Position numbers and translations under genes: made by a program
Notes under the pieces: generated by a model
Databases searched by the model: none
What the model saw: only the letters and a program-made list of their open reading frames with translations
Told to the model about the DNA's origin: nothing
Shown: positions 16,225 to 22,823 of the stretch, in pieces
Numbering within the stretch: the first letter of the stretch is position 1
Layout: the number at the start of each line of letters is the position of its first letter
Origin: Flammeovirgaceae bacterium UBA6059
Lineage (GTDB): Bacteria > Bacteroidota > Bacteroidia > Cytophagales > Cyclobacteriaceae
Reading direction: 5' to 3'
NCBI GenBank assembly: GCA_002435755.1
Contig: DIYH01000003.1
Span: 1-22,823, forward strand
Length of the DNA stretch: 22,823 bases

Positions 16225-16777
16225 CGGTTGCAAAGTCAGGTTTCTTCTTTTTGATGAAAAGTGCCGCAATCGCAGCTAGTAATGCCGCTCCTAACAGAAT
16301 TGCCCAAGAAGACTTGAGTTGTCCTAGAGGCGTATACTGTTCTGGAAGGTCTTGTTCCAAACTGGATATTGTTTCATCAATGATATCATCTGAAACACCG
16401 AAACTGAGCATCATCTGCTCTTGAGCCTCTACAACAAGCCTCGCCAGGGTTTGTGGTAACTCAGGATCAATCACATTGAAAAGCAGAATATTGAACATAA
16501 GGCCTACCAAACTCGAAACCACTACCACAATGAAGGCATATTGAAATGAAGTTCCATAAGTCAGGAATCCACCAGATAGTTGCCTGAAACCACGCCCAAA
16601 AATCACGGTCAATATGGTAAAAAGAACAAAAGTGAAAAGCGAAAAAGTCCACTCGACCATAATGGCTATATCAATCATGTATACCAACATTGTCAATACA
16701 ATGCTGACCAGACTCATGATCAACCCGTTCCACGCGGCATGATTTACAAGACTTGAAGGCTGAGATACGTCTGACAT
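16217..16777 (-). CDS. DUF4199 integral membrane protein (second copy)
   Basis: A 186-aa membrane protein with four predicted helices: about 14-35, 40-62, 75-100 and a C-terminal one near 155-172, ending in the basic KKKKPDF. The gene position, helix layout and the GGFLTYGTSFQYAF segment after helix 2 fit DUF4199, a family of unknown function largely restricted to Bacteroidota. The loop between helices 3 and 4 is acidic and should lie outside the cytoplasm. Its ATG directly abuts the TAG of the first DUF4199 gene, and its stop overlaps the next glycosyltransferase, so it is translated as part of the same unit. It probably arose by tandem duplication with the gene before it. Confidence 0.8.
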   Translation of the reverse strand: MSDVSQPSSLVNHAAWNGLIMSLVSIVLTMLVYMIDIAIMVEWTFSLFTFVLFTILTVIFGRGFRQLSGGFLTYGTSFQYAFIVVVVSSLVGLMFNILLFNVIDPELPQTLARLVVEAQEQMMLSFGVSDDIIDETISSLEQDLPEQYTPLGQLKSSWAILLGAALLAAIAALFIKKKKPDFATDD

Positions 16778-17305
16778 CTATTTTGGGCGTTTCCTCAAAA
16801 TTATTGAAATCATAATGGTCAACATTAGGCCGATGATTGATTTTTTCAAGAAGTCATCTATTGCTAGGTCAAACGCCGTAATACGCTGTAGCTCGGCCCT
16901 AGACTCCAAATATGTCTGTTCTCCCATTTGATCTATGACTTGGGCTTTGCTTCCTTCCAACAACTCTTGTCTGTTAGATATGTAATCTGCTAACAATTGT
17001 GGATCTACCAATTCCAGAAATGTAACTATCCATAGAGAAGAGACACATGCCATCAGCAAATAGAGGATTACCCCCACAGTCATTCCCTGCCAGTAGTGCA
17101 TGATACCACCATTGCGGTAGTCCCGAAAATCCTTGAGGCCGAAAAACAAAAACAAGGGTATGAGGACCAGGTCCACAATGCGAGCTTCTATAAGTGGATT
17201 GGCATCAAGAAAGTAGAGCGCCAAGAATAATCCTACTGTTAACAATCCAGCAATAGACCCAAACCTTAGTGGTACGACTATCAATTGGTTCCTCATGCTG
17301 TTCAC
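16778..17305 (-). CDS. DUF4199 integral membrane protein (first copy)
   Basis: A 175-aa four-helix membrane protein with the same layout as its downstream neighbour: helices at about 12-30, 42-58, 70-97 and 150-170, with FRDYRNGGIMHYWQGMTVGV matching the family's conserved loop between helices 2 and 3. Two starts are possible: GTG at 17305, overlapping the preceding gene's stop as GTGA, or ATG at 17296, 5 nt after that stop. Both fit a coupled operon. Function is unknown. Its constant position between a dihydroorotase homologue and lipid-linked glycosyltransferases suggests a cell-envelope role. Confidence 0.8.
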   Translation of the reverse strand: MNSMRNQLIVVPLRFGSIAGLLTVGLFLALYFLDANPLIEARIVDLVLIPLFLFFGLKDFRDYRNGGIMHYWQGMTVGVILYLLMACVSSLWIVTFLELVDPQLLADYISNRQELLEGSKAQVIDQMGEQTYLESRAELQRITAFDLAIDDFLKKSIIGLMLTIMISIILRKRPK

Positions 17306-18570
17306 TCACTCCTGACGATAGAAGCCCCTCTTATCACTGCCGTAGCTCGCCCTTGTAACTTTCGGCCAAGCAATGGACTATTCTGAGATTTGGACCGGTT
17401 ACTCAAAGAATTATAATCCCAGCTAGCACCTGGGTCTACAAGGGTAAAAAGAGCATGACTCCCCTCTTTCAGTTCCGGTTGGTCTAACCCGAGTATGTAT
17501 CTGGGAGCTGTAGTTATTTTAGGAATAGTGATATCTAAAGAAATCTCCTCCCTTAGTTGCATTAGCCAAGGCCAGAAAGTCTGCAGCGTAAGCATGCCAT
17601 TATCTGCTAAGTCAAACTCCAGCTTCTTCGATTCTTCATCTTGCGGGTGATGATTAGAGACTATGCAATCAATCGTATCATCTTTCAACCCAGCTATTAG
17701 TGCAGTCCTATCAACACCACCTCGAAGTGGCGGACTGACCTTGAAGTTGGTGTCATAATCCTCAATGTCCTCATCAGTGTATATCAATTGATATATCGCC
17801 ACATCACATGAGATTTTTAGGCCTTCAGATTTGGCTTTCCTAATAAGCTCGACAGAACCAGCACTACTTATACACGAGAAGTGGATTTTACCGCCTGTAT
17901 ATCTCAGCAAGGAAAGGTCTCTTTGGATGATGATCTCCTCAGCTACCGTTGGGATACCCTTCATTCCTAACCCTACACTGGTCATACTTTCATGCATGGT
18001 TCCAAACATGGACAACCATTTATCTTGTGGCAAATTCATGAGGACACCATCGAATGGCTGCAGATACTGAAGCGACTTCATCAGAATATCAGTATGCCAT
18101 AGAGGTTCATGTCCATCCGAAAATGCAATAGCACCCCCATGATGCAAGTCCATCATCTCTGTTAGAGCTTCCCCTCTAGCATCCTTAGTGACCGCCGCAA
18201 TAGGATGTATTCGACATGGTACATCAGAGGTTTGTTTTAGGACATAAGCAACATCGTTTTTCGTCTGAATGACAGGGTTGGTGTTGGGTACAATGGCCAC
18301 ATCAGTAAACCCAGCTGATAGCGCAAGACGAACCCCGGACAGTAGATCTTCCTTATGCTCTTCCCCCGGATCCGAAAAATGCGCTCTCATGTCAAACCAT
18401 CCGAGACTCAAGTACTGACCATCACAGTCTATTACATCTGCCGACTTTGTAAATATCTCTGAGCCAATCTTAGAAATGAGCCCATCATCACCTATTAGTA
18501 TGTCTACTTTAGTGTTGTGCCTATCGGAACTAGGAATAAGGACTTTCGCCCTCTTGAGTAGTATTGACAT
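17302..18570 (-). CDS. Dihydroorotase homologue with degenerate active site
   Basis: A 422-aa member of the amidohydrolase superfamily, clearly of the class I dihydroorotase type: DPGEEHKEDLLSG, VPNTNPVIQTKNDV, NFKVSPPLRGGVDR, and the C-terminal LGRKLQGRATAVIRGA. Length matches the family. The metal centre is not intact: the HxH motif reads Arg62-Ala63-His64, the aspartate motif SDD reads SDG, the HxxH region reads His230-Phe-Ser-Cys233, the PHH motif reads Ala258-Ile-Tyr260, and the TDHAPH catalytic motif reads SNHHPQ with Asn306 in place of Asp. It is therefore probably not a dihydroorotase, comparable to the non-catalytic PyrC-prime of Pseudomonas, which supports aspartate transcarbamoylase. 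The ATG abuts the stop of the BatA-like gene (TAGATG), and its own stop overlaps DUF4199. I give no symbol for this reason. Confidence 0.88.
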   Translation of the reverse strand: MSILLKRAKVLIPSSDRHNTKVDILIGDDGLISKIGSEIFTKSADVIDCDGQYLSLGWFDMRAHFSDPGEEHKEDLLSGVRLALSAGFTDVAIVPNTNPVIQTKNDVAYVLKQTSDVPCRIHPIAAVTKDARGEALTEMMDLHHGGAIAFSDGHEPLWHTDILMKSLQYLQPFDGVLMNLPQDKWLSMFGTMHESMTSVGLGMKGIPTVAEEIIIQRDLSLLRYTGGKIHFSCISSAGSVELIRKAKSEGLKISCDVAIYQLIYTDEDIEDYDTNFKVSPPLRGGVDRTALIAGLKDDTIDCIVSNHHPQDEESKKLEFDLADNGMLTLQTFWPWLMQLREEISLDITIPKITTAPRYILGLDQPELKEGSHALFTLVDPGASWDYNSLSNRSKSQNSPLLGRKLQGRATAVIRGASIVRSE

Positions 18571-20574
18571 CTATAGAAATCTTAGTATCAGCACCTCTGC
18601 CAATAAAAAAATCAAGCACAAAATTAGCGCATATTTCCATAAGTTAGCTCCACCATAGGCAGCTCTTATTTCGTTGGTATACGACTCACTAGATACTATT
18701 TCAGATACATCTACATTGCTAAGATCTGAAACCATCTCTTGTAATTCCTGGGCCCTAATGTTCGAAATTTGCGATTCGCTTTTGTTGTGATTTAGCGCTA
18801 TCGACGCTACCTTTTTTTCATTTTGTAGCACATCGTAAAAGCCGACTGCCGATTCATCAGTTTGCAACTCCATAATCAATTTATTATTCACAATTCGTTG
18901 ATTCGGTACAAGCGTTCCAAGACTTCCTCTGAGTTGGTACACAGTTTCGTAAACCAAAGAATCAAGCTCTAAACTGATCAGTCCATCATTGATAGAGAAG
19001 CTTAACTGATTGTTTTCTCTCGCGCTATTCAAGGCTATCTTGTACATCACGGGGACAAAAAGTGCATGCCGAGAAAAGTCTGAAAACTCTGTTTCCAACG
19101 GACTGGACATCAAGTAGCACTGGCCCATACCCTTTGACACCCTGGTCAGAAAGGGCTGCCCGTTAATAAAACTGATCAAGTTAGAACCTCGGTTTGTCCA
19201 GTCAAATACGGCTGTGGCTGTAGGTGTCTCATAACGTCCCGATATGTCATCAAATATGTTCTCAAAGAATGGGTTATCACTGTTAACCGGAGCAAGGGAG
19301 ACCCTTACCGGTGCTCTTTTCATACCAAATGGCATTTGCAAAGTAGTGCTGTAAGATATTGAGTCAATCCGCTCTGATGGCACTATTAACACAGAAGTGC
19401 CAGATCTAAACAATGACTGAGTGAAAGGCTGAAGTGCTGAGTTGAACTGGTCTAGTCCGTTGAAGATGACAAGCTGAGCTTCCACAGCACTACTGTAGTC
19501 GACATTACCTACATCATAATACCTATAACGAAATAGTTGGTCATTGGCGAACACTGCTCCTAATGAAGTGGCTTCATCATCACCAACTTCCACTATGTTG
19601 ACTCTATTCGCCAGCTTAAGCACAAAATAATATTCATTATCGAATACGACAGGATAGTCTTCAATTGAGATGCTGCACTTGTTGACAGGAGAAAAGTCCC
19701 CGGTAAGGTCAAAACTCAACTCAACAGAGCCTCCCTTTACTATATCGACGGTTGTAGTAGCAAACTGATTGTCCTCAATAAATAGCTTGACCAGAGCATC
19801 AAAGGCATCCTCGTCTCCTCCGTTGAGAATTCTAACAATCAGCCTGTTATCTTCACTATTGAATAAAAATGGCTTTTCTAAGAATAAAGTATCCACATAT
19901 AGGTTGGGGACAGCCGCTGTACCAATGGGCAGCAGATTATAGGAATTTACGCTATCTAGGACAAGGGTCTGTCTGACTTCACCACTTGTCGATTTTTGGT
20001 AATCAGAGATAAGGAAGACATCTGACCTATCAATAACAAATTGATCTACCTCCATCCTACTAATCACTTCAGATATGGTTCTTGACTTATCAGAATACGT
20101 CAATTCTGTGCTGAACTCCTTGATTTCATCGCTGGTAACGGGAGAGTTACCAGAAGCACTAAAATCATTAGTTATAAGCTTGTATTGTGTCTCCCTTGGA
20201 TACAAGTCAACAATGGCATTGATCAGGTTGTAAGCTTCATCAAAAGCCGTAGTATTGCCAAGTACAGGTGCTGACATGCTTTGAGAGTTGTCAAGGTAGA
20301 AGTACACCATCTGTGTTTTCAAGCCAGCACTTTTTTCCGGTAGGTAGGGTTGGGCAAAGGCCAACACCAGAAACAAAATAGCAAGCAGCCGAGCAGCTAG
20401 CGCCAATAAATGCTTCAGCCTGATTTTCGAGCTACTTTTCTTATTAACCGCCTCGAGAAATCGCACATTAGAAAAGAATACCTTTTTGGGTCTTCTAAAG
20501 TTGAACAAATGAATAATGACTGGAATTGCTAAGGCAGTCAAACCCCACAAGAAAGTCGGATACAAGAAATTCAT
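18571..20574 (-). CDS. BatA-domain, VWA-like membrane protein
   Basis: A 667-aa protein that begins with the BatA/aerotolerance N-terminal domain: a first membrane helix (FLYPTFLWGLTALAIPVIIHLFNFRRPKK region, 3-30) and a second (about 55-76, LALAARLLAILFLVLAFAQPY). A von Willebrand A-like domain follows with the metal-site motif D95-N-S97-Q-S99 (DxSxS) and a later VFLISDYQKS strand. The middle and C-terminal parts look like extracytoplasmic beta domains, and a last helix (KYALILCLIFLLAEVLILRFL) anchors the C-terminus. Bat proteins are linked to envelope stress and oxygen tolerance, and this longer class is usually uncharacterised. It is the first gene of the minus-strand operon. The helices should leave the large central part in the periplasm. 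Confidence 0.85.
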   Translation of the reverse strand: MNFLYPTFLWGLTALAIPVIIHLFNFRRPKKVFFSNVRFLEAVNKKSSSKIRLKHLLALAARLLAILFLVLAFAQPYLPEKSAGLKTQMVYFYLDNSQSMSAPVLGNTTAFDEAYNLINAIVDLYPRETQYKLITNDFSASGNSPVTSDEIKEFSTELTYSDKSRTISEVISRMEVDQFVIDRSDVFLISDYQKSTSGEVRQTLVLDSVNSYNLLPIGTAAVPNLYVDTLFLEKPFLFNSEDNRLIVRILNGGDEDAFDALVKLFIEDNQFATTTVDIVKGGSVELSFDLTGDFSPVNKCSISIEDYPVVFDNEYYFVLKLANRVNIVEVGDDEATSLGAVFANDQLFRYRYYDVGNVDYSSAVEAQLVIFNGLDQFNSALQPFTQSLFRSGTSVLIVPSERIDSISYSTTLQMPFGMKRAPVRVSLAPVNSDNPFFENIFDDISGRYETPTATAVFDWTNRGSNLISFINGQPFLTRVSKGMGQCYLMSSPLETEFSDFSRHALFVPVMYKIALNSARENNQLSFSINDGLISLELDSLVYETVYQLRGSLGTLVPNQRIVNNKLIMELQTDESAVGFYDVLQNEKKVASIALNHNKSESQISNIRAQELQEMVSDLSNVDVSEIVSSESYTNEIRAAYGGANLWKYALILCLIFLLAEVLILRFL

Positions 20575-20610
20575 TGCTGGTAAAGCTAAATAAGGTGCCC
20601 CTATTTAACG

Positions 20611-20627
20611 CAGGTATTATTTACCTG
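20611..20627. repeat. Inverted repeat CAGGTA-N5-TACCTG in divergent gap
   Basis: A perfect 6-bp inverted repeat with a 5-nt spacer in the 128-nt gap between the BatA-like and redoxin genes. It is flanked by two copies of ATTTAACG (20603-20610 and 20641-20648). It could be a binding site shared by two divergent promoters. Confidence 0.4.
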
Positions 20628-20690
20628 TTGGATTTTATTCATTTAACGGTAGCATGACAATAATCACAATTCAGACAACATTAGCTTTAT

Positions 20691-20698
20691 TAAATTTG
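20691..20698 (+). promoter_or_regulatory. -7 box TAAATTTG for the redoxin operon
   Basis: An exact TAnnTTTG match only 4 nt upstream of the ATG at 20703. With the usual 4-7 nt to the transcript start, the mRNA would begin at or beside the ATG, so the message may be leaderless. No -33 TTG is visible. Confidence 0.5.
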
Positions 20699-20702
20699 TG
20701 GT

Positions 20703-21323
20703 ATGCAGTTTCGATGGCTAATCCTATTCTCTATACTGTTAAGCCTTTCTCAAGTGAAAGCTCAAGTCTCTCTTGATGATGTCAAGACTAACTTTCAAAA
20801 CAGTCTGGATGCAATAAGCTTGATCAATTACGATAGCTCGGAGTTTGCTTTGAGCTCCTACCGGAACAAAAAACTAACAGTTTACATTTTCTTAGGCCAT
20901 GAATGTCCCATATGTCAAAAATATGGTCATACGCTTCGTACTTTTCATGAGGAATTTCAAAAGAAGAACATCGACTTAATAGGCATAGTACCGCTTAGAG
21001 ACGTTGGGATAGAGACTATAGCGGAGTATGTCGAGCTTTATGACTTCAAGTTTCCCGTACTTTCTGATAGGGAGCGCATTTTTACCGACATTGTACAGGC
21101 CACAGTTACACCAGAAGTAATCATGGTCGATAATAAAGGAGACCTCATCTATCGAGGAATGATCGACAACTGGTTTTACGCTTTGGGCAAATATCGAAGA
21201 GTGACTACCGAATTCTACCTCCGAGACGCAATAGACGCTCATCTTAAGCATCAGCAAGTTGTTGTTCAAAAGACCGACCCTATTGGTTGCTTCATCAACA
21301 TGACCAACTATTCTACAAATTGA
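20703..21323 (+). CDS. Periplasmic redoxin-domain (thioredoxin-fold) protein
   Basis: A 206-aa exported protein with a signal peptide (MQFRWLILFSILLSLSQVKAQ). The thioredoxin fold carries a CPIC active site at Cys68-Cys71 (FLGHECPICQKYG), the cis-proline loop ATVTPEVIMVD with Pro137, and the AhpC/TSA-like FPVLSDRERIF segment. Cys196 in DPIGCFI near the C-terminus is a further cysteine, seen in this redoxin subgroup, and could act as a resolving or partner residue. It probably handles disulfide or peroxide chemistry outside the cytoplasm. The haem-copper monooxygenase gene starts 5 nt after its stop, so the two form an operon. A role in metal-centre assembly or in reducing its partner is inference. 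Confidence 0.88.
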   Translation: MQFRWLILFSILLSLSQVKAQVSLDDVKTNFQNSLDAISLINYDSSEFALSSYRNKKLTVYIFLGHECPICQKYGHTLRTFHEEFQKKNIDLIGIVPLRDVGIETIAEYVELYDFKFPVLSDRERIFTDIVQATVTPEVIMVDNKGDLIYRGMIDNWFYALGKYRRVTTEFYLRDAIDAHLKHQQVVVQKTDPIGCFINMTNYSTN

Positions 21324-21328
21324 GATTC

Positions 21329-22657
21329 ATGTTCAGAACGTTTTGCACAATTGCAATAGTGGTATTGCACGCTAACCAAGCTTTCACGCAAGATCAAGAA
21401 AGTGTATTGACATTCTATGAAGATATTCAGCCAATCATACACACTCATTGCACACCTTGCCATCAACCCGGAAAGTCTGGGCCATTTGACTTAATCACAT
21501 ATGAAGATGTCGCAAAACGAGCTGACTTCATTTCCTACGTTACTGCTACTAAATATATGCCTCCATGGCAGGCCGATCCTTCCTATCGCACTTTTCTAAA
21601 TGAGAGAATCGTGCCTGAAGAAGAGCTTGAAAAGCTCTATAAATGGATTTCAACTGGTTTGACCAAAGGAGATGAAAAGAATAAGCACAAAGACCTACCT
21701 ACCAACTTCGGCCCTAACCCCTACCGGAAACCAGACGTGTCTTATCGAATGACCAAGCCATTCAACATCCCTGGGAATCAAACAGAGGAGTTCCGCTTTT
21801 TCAACATCCCGACTAACCTGCCGGAAGACACTTATGTTGAGGCCATTGAGTTTATACCGGATAATAAGCGATACGTTCATCATAGCCGAATAATGGCCGA
21901 TACTACTAATGAGATTAGAGGTATTGATGGCCTATCGGAAACAGATCCTAAGGTCTACGATTACCAGACCAAACCGCTATCTGACGAATTCATGTATGGA
22001 TGGGTACCTGGAAACTTCCCTGTGTTCTATCCTCCTGGTACCGGCAAAAAGCTTTACGCGAATACTGACATTATTCTAAACATGCACTATGCCCCATCTT
22101 CCGTTGATACAACTGATCAATCCACAATCAACTTCTATTTCAACAAGGGCAAAGTAGATAGAGAAGTGTATACACTTGGCCTAGTTGAGCGCCATATTGT
22201 TGATAAATTCTTTCTAATCAAAGCAAACACTCGAGAGTCCTTTAGGATAGAATATGAAATTGAAAATGATATATCCCTAATCTCCGTTCAGCCTCACATG
22301 CACTACCTTGGAGAGTCATTCATAGCCCATGCAATTACTAAAGACAGTGTTGAAATCCCATTAATCAATATTCCAAGCTGGGATTTCAACTGGCAAACTA
22401 CTTACCAATTTAAAGAGCTAGTCAAGGTTCCGGCGGGCTCAAGGATTATCGCCAAAGCGGTTTTTGACAACACAATGGGGAATCCTCTAAATCCGTACAT
22501 ACCACCTAGAGATGTCACCTATGGCTGGGGTACAAAAGATGAAATGATGAATCTTATTATGTACTACGTCAAGTATCGAGAAGGTGATGAGGAGATCGAT
22601 TTAGTGAAGCTGCGTAAAGAGAAATTTGAATCATCAAAAGTTACCGGAGATCAGTAG
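21329..22657 (+). CDS. Cytochrome c - PHM-type copper monooxygenase fusion
   Basis: A 442-aa exported protein from ATG 21329, which starts cleanly with a signal peptide (MFRTFCTIAIVVLHANQAFTQ). A longer reading from 21287 would overlap the redoxin by 37 nt and bury this peptide. A small haem c domain comes first: Cys41-TP-Cys44-His45, with Met77 (YMPPW) as possible second axial ligand. Then come two copper domains like peptidylglycine alpha-hydroxylating monooxygenase. All six copper ligands can be read: His184-His185 (VHHSR), His253 (MHYAP), His323 and His325 (PHMHYLG) and Met406 (GTKDEMMN, closely like the DEMCN of animal PHM). It should hydroxylate or cleave an organic substrate using oxygen and electrons supplied through the haem. 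Substrate is unknown. Confidence 0.88.
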   Translation: MFRTFCTIAIVVLHANQAFTQDQESVLTFYEDIQPIIHTHCTPCHQPGKSGPFDLITYEDVAKRADFISYVTATKYMPPWQADPSYRTFLNERIVPEEELEKLYKWISTGLTKGDEKNKHKDLPTNFGPNPYRKPDVSYRMTKPFNIPGNQTEEFRFFNIPTNLPEDTYVEAIEFIPDNKRYVHHSRIMADTTNEIRGIDGLSETDPKVYDYQTKPLSDEFMYGWVPGNFPVFYPPGTGKKLYANTDIILNMHYAPSSVDTTDQSTINFYFNKGKVDREVYTLGLVERHIVDKFFLIKANTRESFRIEYEIENDISLISVQPHMHYLGESFIAHAITKDSVEIPLINIPSWDFNWQTTYQFKELVKVPAGSRIIAKAVFDNTMGNPLNPYIPPRDVTYGWGTKDEMMNLIMYYVKYREGDEEIDLVKLRKEKFESSKVTGDQ

Positions 22658-22728
22658 ATCTTGTTCCTCGATGATCGATATTATAGGCCTATTTTGTGAG
22701 TGATGACCCATTCAGTCGCTTTCCTATA

Positions 22729-22823
22729 ATGATTAAAAGGTTAGTGGTTTTATGGGTACCGATTTCACAGAACTATTTCGATAGGGTGATTGGGGATGCT
22801 GATTTCTTGAGTTTAGCTCATAA
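22729..22823 (+). CDS. Possible 5' end of a gene cut by the window edge
   Basis: An open frame from ATG at 22729 runs 31 codons without a stop to the last base (start MIKRLVVLWVPI). I do not recognise it, and chance cannot be excluded. The 71 bases before it (22658-22728) hold no clear promoter; a TATTTTG at 22690-22696 is one base short of the consensus, and the palindrome ATAGGCCTAT lies at 22683-22692. Confidence 0.25.
   Translation, partial: MIKRLVVLWVPISQNYFDRVIGDADFLSLAH

Noticed and set aside
21287..21328. Upstream ATG giving a longer copper monooxygenase
   Set aside because: It would overlap the redoxin gene by 37 nt and place 14 polar and basic residues ahead of a good signal peptide; the ATG at 21329 fits better.
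22683..22692. Palindrome ATAGGCCTAT after the copper monooxygenase, considered as terminator
   Set aside because: A perfect palindrome with no loop cannot fold into a normal hairpin at this length, and the following TTTTG is too short to rely on.
1..22823. CRISPR arrays, tRNA or rRNA genes, insertion sequences, prophage or defence genes
   Set aside because: Looked for and not seen: no regularly spaced repeats, no cloverleaf or rRNA-like sequence, and no transposase, integrase or nuclease motifs in the translated frames.

Overview
The window looks like chromosomal DNA of a free-living, probably marine, member of the Bacteroidota, most likely order Cytophagales. Support comes from a secreted protein with a C-terminal type IX secretion (T9SS) sorting domain, a TPR-transmembrane-HTH regulator, two DUF4199 membrane proteins, a DUF5916/CBM9 outer-membrane protein, a BatA-type protein, a lack of Shine-Dalgarno sequences, and several gene starts preceded by the Bacteroidota -7 promoter box TAnnTTTG. 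I see no rRNA, tRNA, CRISPR array, insertion sequence or phage gene. Gene density is very high and no gene-free stretch exceeds about 170 bases.

Layout. (1) 30-1818: a secreted esterase-like lipoprotein on the minus strand, ending at a bidirectional hairpin terminator. (2) 1960-5580: a plus-strand cluster of a membrane-anchored paraoxonase-type lactonase/arylesterase with the full calcium and histidine active site, an overlapping short-chain dehydrogenase, and a TPR/HTH membrane regulator. (3) 5669-8023: a large T9SS-exported protein that joins a DJ-1/PfpI-like and a ThuA-like domain, preceded by a short gap containing a helical-phase direct repeat and a long inverted repeat. (4) 8024-11428, minus strand: a flavin/2Fe-2S reductase and a CBM9/DUF5916 outer-membrane barrel, each with its own promoter box. 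(5) 11595-14231: purB, a small secreted hypothetical protein, and a zinc-ribbon SAM methyltransferase. (6) 20574 down to 14259, minus strand: a very compact six-gene operon (BatA-like VWA protein, catalytically degenerate dihydroorotase homologue, two DUF4199 proteins, two family 2 glycosyltransferases) with abutting or overlapping stop/start codons. (7) 20703-22657: a periplasmic redoxin followed 5 nt later by a cytochrome c / PHM-type copper monooxygenase fusion; a possible truncated ORF runs off the right edge.

Most interesting are the redoxin plus haem-copper monooxygenase pair, the regulator and adjacent double glutamine-amidotransferase-fold exported protein with its operator-like DNA, and the dihydroorotase homologue that has lost nearly every metal ligand yet sits in a tightly coupled envelope operon. 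All family assignments were made by reading motifs; no database search was run.
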